From Anaerolinea sp. (lineage in GTDB: Bacteria; Chloroflexota; Anaerolineae; Anaerolineales; Anaerolineaceae), in contig JARKPU010000022.1 of the NCBI GenBank assembly GCA_029975055.1, positions 1 to 64,000 of the forward strand: a DNA stretch of 64,000 nt, given 5' to 3'. The notes under the pieces are model-generated. The model did not search any database. It was not told the DNA's origin and saw only the letters and a program-made list of their open reading frames with translations. Below, in pieces: positions 1 through 7,793 of this stretch. Every line of letters starts with the position of its first letter. Position 1 is the first letter of the stretch. The position numbers and the translations under genes were made by a program.

Positions 1-188
1 GGTGCGCTCAACGCGTAGGGTGCGGTCGCTTTGGACCGCACCGGTTCAAATTGGTGCGCTCAACGCGTAGGGTGCGGTCGCTTTGGACCGCACCAGTTCA
101 AATTGGCGCACTCACCGCGTAGGGTGCGGTCGCTTTGGACCGCACCGGTTCAAGAGGGTGCGCTCAACGATCGAGCGCACCCTACAAA
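1..188. repeat. 52-bp tandem repeat with hairpins
   Basis: Three units of exactly 52 bp start at 1, 53 and 105, and a fourth, diverging unit starts at 157. Each full unit holds a perfect 9-bp stem (GGTGCGGTC/GACCGCACC) with a 6-nt loop. The fourth unit ends in a different 11-bp stem (AGGGTGCGCTC/GAGCGCACCCT) around 7 nt. The array sits just past the stop of the minus-strand PLD-like gene, so the hairpins may also end its transcript. The window edge cuts the array and more copies may lie upstream. The GGTGCG...CGCACC layout recalls REP-type elements, but no RAYT transposase is visible here. Confidence 0.9.
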
Positions 189-191
189 GAC

Positions 192-1235
192 TCAACGACC
201 CGCGCTGTAAATGCGCTCGAACTCCTCGAGGAACAGGCGCGCAATCTGCGCGTCGCGCACGATCAGAATATTCTCATCGTTATTTTCATCTGCGCTGCGC
301 GTGAAGTTATACGAACCAAACGCCACCGTCTCGCCGTCCAAAATCAACACCTTTTCGTGCATCAATCCCTCGGCCCCGTCCAGGCGAACGTCCAGCCCGG
401 CCTTGCGCAAGGCCGCATATTCGCTCCCGGCGGCATCGGCGTTCTCGCCTTCGATCACCCCGCGCACGGCCGCATCCCTGCCGGGCGCGTCGAGCAGCGC
501 CTCTCCCAGCCCGTTGAGCGTCAAGGTATAGGCCAGGAAGTCAACGCTGCGCTGCGCCCCGTTCACCAGTTCCACCAGCCGGCGCGAGGGAGAGTCATCC
601 GGCGAAAAGAGCGCCTGCACCTGGGCGCCGCCCACCTCCAGCCAGCCCGTGCCGCCGGCTGGAGTGGACCCGCCGCCAAACCGGCCATCCACATACATTT
701 CGTTGAATTCGGCCGCATACAGGGCAGCCAGTTCGCTCGAGCGGATGCGCACGAAGTTGTTATGGTCGAGCGAGAGGCCGGTGGAGGTCAGGTTGAGCGA
801 GCCTGTCCAGACCACGGCCCCGTCAATGACCAGGAATTTGTTGTGCATCAGGCCCTCGCGCCCGTCGCCCAGCACGCCGATGCCCGCCTTTCGCAGGCGC
901 GGTACCACGGCGGAATCGAGCGCGTCGCTGTCCATCACCACCCGCACACGCACCCCGCGCCCGGCCGCCTCGGCCAGCGCATCGGCGGCGCTGCGCAGAG
1001 AAAAGTTATACATCGCCACGTCAATACTCGCCTGGGCCGCGCCGATCGAAGCGAGCAGGGCCTGTTCGAGGGCACGCGAATCGCCGCCCGTGCCCGGCTC
1101 GGTGAAGTACACGGCGATCGGCTCATCCCCCGCGCCGGCGGTCGGCGCGGGGCCCGGCGCAGGCACGGGCTCGCAGGCCGCCGCGAGCAGCATGAACAGC
1201 CAGAGAATCAGGCAGGGAAAGCAAAACTTTTTCAC
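192..1235 (-). CDS. phospholipase D-like lipoprotein (two HKD motifs)
   Basis: This is a 347-residue protein with a lipoprotein signal: a Lys-rich start, a hydrophobic core and the lipobox LAAAC with Cys21. It then has two phospholipase D-like halves. The catalytic HxKxxxxD motifs are HNKFLVID (H131, K133, D138) and HEKVLILD (H293, K295, D300), each followed by the typical G-S-x-N-x-T stretch. The family cleaves or transfers phosphodiester bonds in lipids or nucleic acids, and the substrate cannot be read from sequence. It is probably anchored on the outer face of the cytoplasmic membrane. GTG at 1235 is chosen as the start; TTG at 1238 is the in-frame alternative. It lies 64 bp downstream of the zinc-ribbon operon and may be read with it. 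Confidence 0.88.
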   Translation of the reverse strand: MKKFCFPCLILWLFMLLAAACEPVPAPGPAPTAGAGDEPIAVYFTEPGTGGDSRALEQALLASIGAAQASIDVAMYNFSLRSAADALAEAAGRGVRVRVVMDSDALDSAVVPRLRKAGIGVLGDGREGLMHNKFLVIDGAVVWTGSLNLTSTGLSLDHNNFVRIRSSELAALYAAEFNEMYVDGRFGGGSTPAGGTGWLEVGGAQVQALFSPDDSPSRRLVELVNGAQRSVDFLAYTLTLNGLGEALLDAPGRDAAVRGVIEGENADAAGSEYAALRKAGLDVRLDGAEGLMHEKVLILDGETVAFGSYNFTRSADENNDENILIVRDAQIARLFLEEFERIYSAGR

Positions 1236-1302
1236 CAAAGGTAATCAGCCCCCGGTTGAACGCTCAATCCAATGGGAAACAGCCCCGATTATCAGAGAAA
1301 TT

Positions 1303-1839
1303 TCACAGCACCCACAGCTGGGGCGGGTCGAGTTTGATCTCGAACTTCAACTCTTTCAGGGCGTCTTTACGCTCGGCCTCGATGCTCATCACGATGAACT
1401 CGGCAATCGCGCGCACGTCGCCAGGGGGCATCACCACCGGGTGAAAGGCCGCCCGGCCGCCCGGCTCCATGCGCACCGGCTGGCGCAGCAGCCTGACCCC
1501 TGCCTGCACCACCTCTTCCACGGGCAGGCGGTAGGCCGGCACATAGAACAGGCGCGGCACGGCCCAGAATTCGGCCATTTCGCGGCTGGAATCGCCGCGG
1601 TAGGTCTGCCTGCCGAGACTCTGCACCGCCCCGCGCGCCACCCAGAAGGGCGAGCCTTTGGCGTTCTGCGCGATGCCCGCCGAGAAGAACACCTCCAGCG
1701 GTTCCACGCCGGTTTCTTCGGAGAGCAGCATGCCCTGGCCGCATTGGGCGCACACCCAGGCCACCTCGTCGGGCTGCGCGGGCACAGGGGTGCTGCAGCG
1801 CGGGCATTCCAGCGCAATCAGGCGGATCTCGCCGCTCAT
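1303..1839 (-). CDS. zinc-ribbon protein, last of a three-gene operon
   Basis: A soluble 178-residue protein starts with a CxxC-x14-CxxC zinc ribbon (C12, C15, C30, C33). The rest is a mixed fold that I do not recognise. There is no signal peptide or membrane segment. Its ATG overlaps the stop of the upstream gene by 4 bp (ATGA), so the two are translationally coupled. The upstream two proteins have the same N-terminal ribbon but add C-terminal membrane helices. This one therefore looks like the soluble partner of a small paralogous set. Function unknown. Confidence 0.8.
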   Translation of the reverse strand: MSGEIRLIALECPRCSTPVPAQPDEVAWVCAQCGQGMLLSEETGVEPLEVFFSAGIAQNAKGSPFWVARGAVQSLGRQTYRGDSSREMAEFWAVPRLFYVPAYRLPVEEVVQAGVRLLRQPVRMEPGGRAAFHPVVMPPGDVRAIAEFIVMSIEAERKDALKELKFEIKLDPPQLWVL

Positions 1840-2870
1840 CGCGTCAGCCTCCCCACCTCGCGGAGAATATCCTGCACATCCAGCATATCCATCCCCGAAC
1901 TGAAGACCGACTCGGCCTTTTCTTTGTAGCGGTGGAACTCGTAATGCTCACCGTAGCGGAACTTGCGCCACCCGGCGTACATCAGCCCCAGCCCGGCCGC
2001 GAAGGCCACCGCCGCCACCCCCAGGATATCGCCTTTTTCGGAGGCCGAGAGGATCGCCGCGGGCACGTCGATGGCCAGCAGCGCCCCCAGGGCCATGCCG
2101 CCCACCAGCACCGCCGCGCGGTAGAGCACGTTGCCGGGCGCTTTACCGTAAAGCACCGCGCCGTCGAACCCATCCACCACCACCTGGAAGGAACGCCCGC
2201 GGTAGAGATAGCGCACCACCCAGGCCGGGTAATAGACGATTCCCAACCGCGCGCCGAGCAGGCGGGTGAAGAGCTGCGCCGTGCGGCTCAGCTTTACCTT
2301 CTCGCTCACTTCGCGCTCGAAGGCCAGGCGGGCGGTTTCGAGGGCTGTTTGCTCCGACCCGACCGGCTCGAAGACCATCCCGCTGCGGTGGAGCCCCTCG
2401 CTGTTGAACGGCTCGAGCGGCCTGCCCTCCAGCGAAACCCGGCGCACGCCGAACTCGCCCACGTCGCAGGCCGCCGCGTTCCAGCTCAATTCGGTCACCG
2501 CGCGGCGCTCGCGCGGCTCATAGCGGCGATGCTCGCCGCTGCCCACTTGTTGCTGGCCGAAAGCCCAGGCCACGCCGCGCCCCCAGGCGCTCCAGAACGG
2601 CAGGTGCACCAGCAGCACATCGGTCACCTCGGCCCGCCTGGCCGCGTCACGGCCGATTTCCAGGCTGCTGGTGAGAAAGCCTTTAAAAGCCTTGAGCGCC
2701 TGCTCGCGCCCGGCGCGCTGTGGAACCTGGTAGCGCCGCACGCCGCGCTCGCCGCTGACCACCGAGCGCTGCTCGCAAAACGGGCAGATGACGATCGCCT
2801 GGCCTTCAGGGATCGGCACCATGCCGCCGCAGCGTGGGCAGGATAAGCCCTGCAGCCCCTTCTCGCTCAT
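1836..2870 (-). CDS. zinc-ribbon membrane protein
   Basis: This 344-residue protein has an N-terminal zinc ribbon (C11, C14, C29, C32) and a central domain of about 200 residues. Two hydrophobic segments near residues 250-305 form a helical hairpin, followed by a charged tail. The layout matches the 267-residue product encoded just upstream, including a Tyr/Arg-rich 'YRGRSF' turn just before the membrane part (YRGQTY in the partner). Both ends overlap neighbours by 4 bp, which gives a tightly coupled operon. I do not recognise a named family beyond a zinc-ribbon membrane protein, and no enzymatic motif is seen. Confidence 0.8.
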   Translation of the reverse strand: MSEKGLQGLSCPRCGGMVPIPEGQAIVICPFCEQRSVVSGERGVRRYQVPQRAGREQALKAFKGFLTSSLEIGRDAARRAEVTDVLLVHLPFWSAWGRGVAWAFGQQQVGSGEHRRYEPRERRAVTELSWNAAACDVGEFGVRRVSLEGRPLEPFNSEGLHRSGMVFEPVGSEQTALETARLAFEREVSEKVKLSRTAQLFTRLLGARLGIVYYPAWVVRYLYRGRSFQVVVDGFDGAVLYGKAPGNVLYRAAVLVGGMALGALLAIDVPAAILSASEKGDILGVAAVAFAAGLGLMYAGWRKFRYGEHYEFHRYKEKAESVFSSGMDMLDVQDILREVGRLTR

Positions 2871-3670
2871 ACTCTGGCTGCCACCCAGGCCGCCCAGGCC
2901 ATCAACAACGGCGCGGCGATGACCCCCACCCCCGCGCAGATCGCCAGCCCCAGCCCCGCGCCGTTTTCGCTATCCACAATCCCTCCCACCACGGGGAAGA
3001 GCGCCAGGCACAAAAAGACCAGCGCCGCCACGCCGCCCACCAGGCGGTAGGGCAGCTCGGCTTTGGCCGGGTAGATGTTGGCATGGACTCCGCCGCTGGC
3101 GGCATCCACCACGGCGGTGTAGGTCTGTCCGCGGTACAGGTACTTGAACAGGTAGATCGGCACGTGCACCAGCGCCGTCTCTTCGATCTGCACGCCCGCG
3201 CGCCCCTGCTTGAACCACTCGACCCCGGCCTCCAGGGGCACGCTGGGGGGTTCGGAATCCGGGTCGAGCGCCGGATCGTAGCGGCGCAGGTCGCCTGCCG
3301 GAAGGTTGAGGCGCGCCAGTTCGGTCACCGAGGTGGCCGCCGCCGGCTGGAGCGTGACCTGCTCGCGCCCGCCTTCCGTCCAGCGGAAGTACCACAGGGG
3401 GAAGTAGCGAAAAGCCTGCCCGCTGATCTGCGACTTCGCGTCCAGGTCTTTCACCGTCTCGCTGCCCGACATCCACCTTCTCAGCGCAGCCGCCGCCTGG
3501 TCTGCATCCAGCGTGGGGGCCACGTACCAGTGGAAGACCACGCGCGATTTATCCAGATACACCGTGGCGCCGCAGAACGGGCAGGTGAGGAACACCTGGC
3601 CTTCATCGGGGTGCAGCTCGCCGCCGCACTGCGTGCAAGTGAGCGGAGCTATGGCCTGCGTGGCATCCAT
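2867..3670 (-). CDS. zinc-ribbon membrane protein, first of operon
   Basis: A 267-residue protein has a CxxC-x14-CxxC ribbon (C12, C15, C30, C33), a middle domain, and two or three C-terminal hydrophobic segments starting about residue 200. It is paralogous in layout to the next gene. The ATG at 3670 is preferred over an in-frame start eight codons upstream because a perfect TATAAT (3678-3683) ends only 7 nt before it. The upstream start would lie inside that box. There is no Shine-Dalgarno sequence, so the transcript is probably leaderless. Function unknown; a metal-binding or membrane-assembly role would be speculation. Confidence 0.8.
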   Translation of the reverse strand: MDATQAIAPLTCTQCGGELHPDEGQVFLTCPFCGATVYLDKSRVVFHWYVAPTLDADQAAAALRRWMSGSETVKDLDAKSQISGQAFRYFPLWYFRWTEGGREQVTLQPAAATSVTELARLNLPAGDLRRYDPALDPDSEPPSVPLEAGVEWFKQGRAGVQIEETALVHVPIYLFKYLYRGQTYTAVVDAASGGVHANIYPAKAELPYRLVGGVAALVFLCLALFPVVGGIVDSENGAGLGLAICAGVGVIAAPLLMAWAAWVAARV

Positions 3671-3677
3671 GCCGTAA

Positions 3678-3683
3678 ATTATA
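3678..3683 (-). promoter_or_regulatory. -10 box of a probable leaderless promoter
   Basis: On the minus strand a perfect TATAAT ends 7 nt before the ATG at 3670, so the expected transcription start falls on or next to the A of the ATG. A TTGACA lies upstream but only 12 nt away, which is too close for a standard -35 element. Confidence 0.55.
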
Positions 3684-3785
3684 GCCCAGATCAATTGTCA
3701 ACCCTTCAAAAACAACGCAAGAACGCGCGGGCATGTTCTGCTCGCGCGTTCTTGTGCAGGCGGCCTGTCGGCTCGTGTTGGCTTG

Positions 3786-4295
3786 TTATCCCTTCAGCAC
3801 CGGGATGTGCCGCCCGAGAACCTCCGGCCGGTTGGATTTGGGCAGCGTGACGCTCAAAACCCCCTTCTTGAACGTCGCGGTGATCTTGTCCTCCTCCACC
3901 GGCGAGGGGATTTCCACTTCACGCCGGAAGGAGCCGTAGCTGCGTTCGACGCGGTGATAGCGGCGGTCTTTCTCTTCCTTCTCGGCGCGCTTCTCGCCGT
4001 AGATGGCGAGAACCCCGTCGTTGAAGGTCACCTGGATGTCGTTCTCGTCCATGCCAGGAATTTCCACACTCACCAGCACTTCCTTATCGTTCTCGCTCAC
4101 GTCCAGCCGGGGCATAAAGCTGCCCTGGAACCCCGCCAGTTCGCGGAAGGGACGCACCGAGAAAGGATCGCTGAAGAAGGTATCGAACAGGCGGTTCATC
4201 TCGTCTTGCAGCGCCAGGAAGGGGTCTTCCCGTCGGCGCAGGCTCAGAGCGCGGTCGTTTTCACGCCGCCAGGGAAGTAAATCGGTAATCGGCAT
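3786..4295 (-). CDS. Hsp20/alpha-crystallin small heat-shock protein (third of three)
   Basis: A 169-residue small heat-shock protein. The N-terminal 'PFLALQDEMNRLFD' type helix is followed by an alpha-crystallin domain from about residue 45 to 145. It ends with the family signature GVLSVTLPK and a short IPVL tail that fits the I/V-x-I/V anchoring motif. sHSPs are ATP-independent holdases. The start at 4295 is set by AAGGAGGTG eight bases upstream. It lies 54 bp behind the second Hsp20 gene in the same direction, so the three are probably co-transcribed. Confidence 0.93.
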   Translation of the reverse strand: MPITDLLPWRRENDRALSLRRREDPFLALQDEMNRLFDTFFSDPFSVRPFRELAGFQGSFMPRLDVSENDKEVLVSVEIPGMDENDIQVTFNDGVLAIYGEKRAEKEEKDRRYHRVERSYGSFRREVEIPSPVEEDKITATFKKGVLSVTLPKSNRPEVLGRHIPVLKG

Positions 4296-4349
4296 AAGCA
4301 CCTCCTTGTGATTTCGCTTGCATTCCTTCACAACAAGGTCGTTCGAAGC

Positions 4350-4754
4350 TTATCCGGCCTTGATCGCAATCTTTTGAGGTTTCGCCGCGCCGGCCTTCGG
4401 CAGCCGCAGGTGCAGCACGCCGTTCTTGACGGTGGCCTCGATGTGCTCGCGGTCGATCTCCTCCGAGAGCGCAAAGCTGCGCTCGAAATCGCCTTCGCCA
4501 TACTCGGCATACGCCAGAGAGAGCTTCTCGGGGCGTTCGTACTTCGGGAATGCCCGGATGGTGAGAACCGATTTCTCCAGGACGATGTCCATGGATTTCT
4601 CATCCGCGCCGGGAACGTCCATCACCACCACCAGGTCATCCTTCGTCTCGTAAATATCGGCGCGCGGAACGTACACGCGGCGGTCGCGGATGCGCTCGGT
4701 CTTCTCTTCAGCCAGCGGGGCTTCTTGCTTCACTTCGATCGTTTTGGTAGCCAT
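4350..4754 (-). CDS. Hsp20/alpha-crystallin small heat-shock protein (second of three)
   Basis: A 134-residue small heat-shock protein, the shortest of the three. The alpha-crystallin domain runs from about residue 27 to 125 and ends in GVLHLRLPKA. The N-terminal arm is short and charged (Glu/Lys-rich) and lacks the hydrophobic oligomerisation helix seen in its neighbours. It may therefore form smaller assemblies or act through hetero-oligomers with them (inference). GGAGGT lies seven bases before the ATG. Confidence 0.92.
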   Translation of the reverse strand: MATKTIEVKQEAPLAEEKTERIRDRRVYVPRADIYETKDDLVVVMDVPGADEKSMDIVLEKSVLTIRAFPKYERPEKLSLAYAEYGEGDFERSFALSEEIDREHIEATVKNGVLHLRLPKAGAAKPQKIAIKAG

Positions 4755-4786
4755 GGTTCATACCTCCAATAATTCCAGGTTTCGCG

Positions 4787-5227
4787 TTACACCGATTTGA
4801 CGCTGATCTTGCGAGGCTTATCGGCCTCGGCGCGCGGCAGGGTCACGGTGAGAACGCCGTTCTCGCAGGCGGCAGTGACCTTTTCTGCATCCACCGGGAA
4901 AGCCAGTTGAATGCTGCGGCTGAATTTCCCGTTCACCCGCTCGCGGCGGTGATAGCGGATCTCCTCAGCCTGTTCGGTCGCTTTGCGCTCGCCGGAGATC
5001 GTCAGCACGTCGTTGTTGACCGTGATGTCGATGTCCTTGGGGTCCACCCCAGGCACTTCGGCGGTGATCACCTCCACCTCGTCATCGGTCCAGGCGTTCA
5101 TCGCCGGGAAGGTAGAGAGCATCCGGGCGCGGTCGGGGGCAAAGGCCTGCATCATGCGCTCCATCTCGCGCTGCAGGTTGCTCATCTCTTCGAAAATGCT
5201 CGGAACAGAATAGCGTCGGTAAATCAT
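4787..5227 (-). CDS. Hsp20/alpha-crystallin small heat-shock protein (first of three)
   Basis: A 146-residue small heat-shock protein. The N-terminal arm carries the common 'SIFEEMSNLQREMERMM' type helix. The alpha-crystallin domain covers about residues 40-138 and contains GVLTVTLPRA. The start at 5227 follows GGGAGGT by five bases and is preferred over a longer in-frame start without a ribosome binding site. It is the promoter-proximal gene of the Hsp20 trio. No CIRCE inverted repeat (the HrcA operator) is seen upstream, so heat control, if any, uses another regulator. Confidence 0.92.
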   Translation of the reverse strand: MIYRRYSVPSIFEEMSNLQREMERMMQAFAPDRARMLSTFPAMNAWTDDEVEVITAEVPGVDPKDIDITVNNDVLTISGERKATEQAEEIRYHRRERVNGKFSRSIQLAFPVDAEKVTAACENGVLTVTLPRAEADKPRKISVKSV

Positions 5228-5243
5228 GCGAACCTCCCATGGT

Positions 5244-5272
5244 TGTATGGTTAGCCTTGTTTTGAATGTCAA
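5244..5272 (-). promoter_or_regulatory. candidate sigma-70 promoter of the Hsp20 trio
   Basis: On the minus strand TTGACA (5267-5272) is separated by 17 nt from CATACA (5244-5249). The -35 is perfect and the -10 is poor (3/6). This would give a very short leader that still holds the GGGAGGT ribosome binding site. Confidence 0.4.
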
Positions 5273-5534
5273 GTTGATCGTTTCATCGTTCGACCCTATC
5301 TTAATCGGCCTGTGTTAATGGAAAATCTGAAAAATGTAGGAAGAATATAAGAACCGCTCGCCCGTCAGGGTAAACGCATCAAAATTGCCAGATGCGTTTT
5401 CAACCCATTCCTCTCCCCCCGGCCCCCTCGAGGGCGGGGATTTTGGGGTGGGTGACTTGCCATTTCATAGAAAATGCGCTTTGATGTGTTTACCCTGGCC
5501 TGCCTGTTCGATGCGCCGGGCCGGGGCGGGTTGC

Positions 5535-5543
5535 TGATATAAT
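5535..5543 (+). promoter_or_regulatory. extended -10 promoter for the GT2/methyltransferase pair
   Basis: TGATATAAT is an extended -10 element (TGnTATAAT). It lies 32 bp before the ATG at 5576. No good -35 hexamer is present, as is usual for extended -10 promoters. Confidence 0.45.
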
Positions 5544-5575
5544 CCACCTATCTCACAGCCAAAGGCCCCGCGCAT

Positions 5576-6250
5576 ATGCCCCCCTGCCCAACCACGCTGG
5601 CCGTCATCCCGGCCTATAACGAAGCGCAGCGCATCGCCCCGGTCATCCAGGGGGCGCTGGCGCACCTGCCCGTGTTGGTGGTGGATGACGGCTCGCGCGA
5701 CGATACTGCATCAGCGGCGCAGGCGGCCGGGGCGCAGGTGCTGCGCCAGGAACCCAACCAGGGCAAGGGCGCGGCCCTCAAGGCGGGCTTCCGGCGCGCC
5801 ATCGAGCTTGGCTTCGACGCTGTGCTCACGCTCGATGCCGACGGCCAGCATGACCCGGCTGAAATCCCAGCGTTCCTCCAGGCCCGCAGCGAAACCGGCG
5901 CCGACCTGATCATCGGCGCGCGCGACTTCTCGCAGATGCCCTTCTCGCGCCGCTTTGCCAACACGTCCGGCAGGCTGCTCTTCTCGTGGGCGGCGGGACG
6001 GCGGATCGAAGACAACCAATCGGGCTACCGCCTGGTCAGCCGCCGGCTGGCCGAGGCCGCCCTCGCCAGCCCGGTGGGAGGGTTCGAATTTGAGGTGGAG
6101 ATGATCGTGATCTGCATCCGCGGCGGCTATTCGCTCGGGTGGGTGCCCATCCGCACCATCTACGCCGGCGAGGGCAGCCACATCAGCCCGCTCAAGCACG
6201 TCAGCCGCTTCCTGCGCCTGGTTGCGCAGACCCGCAAAGCGATGAAATAA
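5576..6250 (+). CDS. family 2 glycosyltransferase (DPM/DPG synthase-like)
   Basis: This 224-residue GT-A enzyme starts with AVIPAYNEA, has VVDDGSRDDT near residue 37 and the DxD-type metal motif LDADGQHDP near residue 89. These are typical of dolichyl/undecaprenyl-phosphate sugar synthases. The acceptor-side 'DNQSGYRL' motif is also of that type. There are no transmembrane helices after the catalytic domain, so it is a soluble or peripheral enzyme that probably loads a nucleotide sugar onto a polyprenyl phosphate. It is followed after 9 bp by a methyltransferase gene. Confidence 0.88.
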   Translation: MPPCPTTLAVIPAYNEAQRIAPVIQGALAHLPVLVVDDGSRDDTASAAQAAGAQVLRQEPNQGKGAALKAGFRRAIELGFDAVLTLDADGQHDPAEIPAFLQARSETGADLIIGARDFSQMPFSRRFANTSGRLLFSWAAGRRIEDNQSGYRLVSRRLAEAALASPVGGFEFEVEMIVICIRGGYSLGWVPIRTIYAGEGSHISPLKHVSRFLRLVAQTRKAMK

Positions 6251-6259
6251 GGAGCCCGC

Positions 6260-7123
6260 ATGAACGAAAGCGAACAACCCGACCCCAGCCAGGATCGCCT
6301 CGAAGCGTTCGCCGCCGACGAGCGCGAGATCCGCGCCCGCCACGAATCCAACCGCCGGGGCTGGAACGAGGGCGCCGCCCACGGGTACACGCCCATGGTG
6401 GAAGACACCATCGCGTTCATCCGCCAGGGCAAGAGCAACCTGCACCCTGTGGAGCGCAGCTACCTGGCTTCCATCCTGCCCGGCTGCAGCCTGGCGATTC
6501 ACCTGCAGTGCGCCTCCGGCAAAGATACGCTCTCGCTGCTCAACGAGGGTGTGAAGAAGGTGATCGGCATCGATATTTCGGACGTGCAGATCGAAAACGC
6601 CCGCCGCACGAGCGAGGCGCTGGGCGCCCCCGCCGAGTGGTATCGCTGCGACGTGCTCGACGCCCCCGCCGCCCTGAACGGCACCGCCGACCTGGTCTAC
6701 ACCGGGCGCGGCGCCCTGTGTTGGATGCACGACCTGGACGGCTGGGCGGGGGTCATCGCGCGCCTGCTCAAACCGGGCGGCTGCGTCTCGGTGTTCGACG
6801 ACCACCCCGTCACCTGGCTCTTCCGGCAAGATACGCCCGATTACCAGTTCTCCAACACCGATTACTTCCACACCTGCGCTTCGAGCGTGGGCTGGCCGGA
6901 GACCTACATCGGAGATATCGGCACGCCCCTCGAGAAGCAGGCGCGGAAATATGAGTGCCTGTGGCCCATCGCCAGCGTGTTCCAGGCCCTCACCCGCGCC
7001 GGCCTCACCGTCGTCCACCTCGGCGAGCACCCCGAACCTTACTGGGAGATGTTCCCGCACCTCAAGCCCGAGCTGCGCGGGATGATCCCGCAGACGTTCT
7101 CGATCCTGGCGGTCAAGAAGTAA
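6260..7123 (+). CDS. class I SAM-dependent methyltransferase
   Basis: This 287-residue protein has a Rossmann-type methyltransferase core. Motif I is unusual (HLQCASGKDTL instead of the common G-x-G-x-G), followed by the acidic loop VIGIDISDVQIENAR and the post-core LLKPGGCVSVFDDHP. The sequence 'HLQCASGKDTLSL' is typical of a group of bacterial methyltransferases of unknown substrate. The C-terminus (EPYWEMFP...IPQTFSILAVKK) matches the usual final strands. AAGGAG lies eight bases upstream of the ATG. It is co-directional and only 9 bp from the GT2 gene. Confidence 0.85.
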   Translation: MNESEQPDPSQDRLEAFAADEREIRARHESNRRGWNEGAAHGYTPMVEDTIAFIRQGKSNLHPVERSYLASILPGCSLAIHLQCASGKDTLSLLNEGVKKVIGIDISDVQIENARRTSEALGAPAEWYRCDVLDAPAALNGTADLVYTGRGALCWMHDLDGWAGVIARLLKPGGCVSVFDDHPVTWLFRQDTPDYQFSNTDYFHTCASSVGWPETYIGDIGTPLEKQARKYECLWPIASVFQALTRAGLTVVHLGEHPEPYWEMFPHLKPELRGMIPQTFSILAVKK

Positions 7124-7156
7124 GGGATCAGGCGTTCAATCACCCAGGCGCCCCGG

Positions 7157-7181
7157 CCCCTCCCCCGGTGCGGGGGAGGGG
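7157..7181 (+). terminator. G/C-rich hairpin after the methyltransferase gene
   Basis: An 11-bp perfect stem (CCCCTCCCCCG/CGGGGGAGGGG) closes on a 3-nt loop. No T-run follows, so this may be a dispersed repeat rather than an intrinsic terminator. Similar C/T-rich hairpins occur at about 5410-5440 and 37718-37738. Confidence 0.4.
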
Positions 7182-7219
7182 AGATAAAGGGGAGGATGGG
7201 TGAGTCGTAACTTTTCAGC

Positions 7220-7225
7220 TATAAT
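7220..7225 (+). promoter_or_regulatory. -10 box upstream of the cyclophilin gene
   Basis: A perfect TATAAT lies 22 bp before the GTG start. The leader after it holds AAAAAAGGAGAT, a strong ribosome binding site. No convincing -35 is seen. Confidence 0.45.
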
Positions 7226-7247
7226 TTACCAAAAAAGGAGATCAACC

Positions 7248-7724
7248 GTGAAACAGTGGAAAAACCCGCCTGAGATGACCATCGACCCCAAGAAACACTA
7301 TCAAGTGAAGATGGAAACCACCCGCGGCACGATCGAGATCGAACTCTACCCCGAACATGCCCCCGTCACCGTGAACAATTTCGTCTTCCTGGTCAAGGAA
7401 GGCTTTTACGATGGGGTGAAGTTCCATCGCGTCATCGCCAACTTCGTCATCCAGGGCGGCGACCCCACCGGCACCGGCGCGGGCGGCCCCGGCTACCGCT
7501 TCGAAGATGAGGTCAAGAACAACCCGCTCAAGCACGAGCGCGGCGTCCTTTCGATGGCCAACGCCGGCCCCGGAACCAACGGCAGCCAGTTTTTCATCAC
7601 CCACTCGCCCCAGCCGCACCTGAACGGCCGCCACACCGTCTTCGGCAAGGTGATTGCCGGCATGGACGTGGTGGATGCCGTCCGCCAGGGCGACGTGATG
7701 ACCAAAGTCACCGTCGTCGAATAG
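7248..7724 (+). CDS. cyclophilin-type peptidyl-prolyl cis-trans isomerase
   Basis: This is a 158-residue cyclophilin. It shows the family core [19 protein letters not shown], the [15 protein letters not shown] block and [11 protein letters not shown]. The catalytic Arg of FHR, the substrate-pocket QGGD and the NGSQFFI residues are all present. It accelerates Pro isomerisation during folding. No signal peptide or lipobox is seen, so the enzyme is cytoplasmic. The start is a GTG at 7248, preceded by AAGGAG. A longer frame upstream would cover the TATAAT box and is rejected. A 20-bp perfect palindrome follows the stop. Confidence 0.93.
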   Translation: MKQWKNPPEMTIDPKKHYQVKMETTRGTIEIELYPEHAPVTVNNFVFLVKEGFYDGVKFHRVIANFVIQGGDPTGTGAGGPGYRFEDEVKNNPLKHERGVLSMANAGPGTNGSQFFITHSPQPHLNGRHTVFGKVIAGMDVVDAVRQGDVMTKVTVVE

Positions 7725-7738
7725 AACCATGGGTATCT

Positions 7739-7793
7739 TTATCTGTACATTGTGGGGCAAGCCCCACAATGTACAGATAATTAGAAGCACTGT
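7739..7793. repeat. palindromic repeat, copy A
   Basis: A perfect 20-bp stem (7739-7758 with 7761-7780) closes on 2 nt, and its core is CTGTACATTGTGGGGC. The conserved flank AGCACTGT follows at 7786-7793. It shares flank and core with copies B and D. It lies 14 bp after the cyclophilin stop and could act as a terminator or mRNA end, although no T-run follows. Confidence 0.75.

Larger units (their letters stand above)
5228..5575. other. intergenic region with a long inverted repeat
   Basis: This 348-bp gap lies between divergent genes and no ORF in it looks coding. It holds the Hsp20 promoter region at one side and the GT2 promoter at the other. Between them 18-bp arms at 5366-5383 and 5480-5497 form an inverted repeat with one mismatch. 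The repeat encloses a C/G-rich hairpin (CCCCCTCGAGGG around 5430) and further partly complementary inner arms. The whole 132-bp unit has the shape of a small non-coding inverted-repeat element. Confidence 0.6.

Noticed and set aside
135..1244. Long open frame on the plus strand opposite the PLD-like gene
   Set aside because: Antisense frame of a GC-rich gene; no ribosome binding site or known domain, while the minus strand has clear HKD motifs and a lipobox.
3678..3710. TTGACA as -35 for the zinc-ribbon operon
   Set aside because: The spacing to TATAAT is only 12 nt, too short for sigma-70; only the -10 is annotated.
5228..5350. CIRCE (HrcA) operator ahead of the Hsp20 operon
   Set aside because: No TTAGCACTC-N9-GAGTGCTAA-like sequence is present on either strand.
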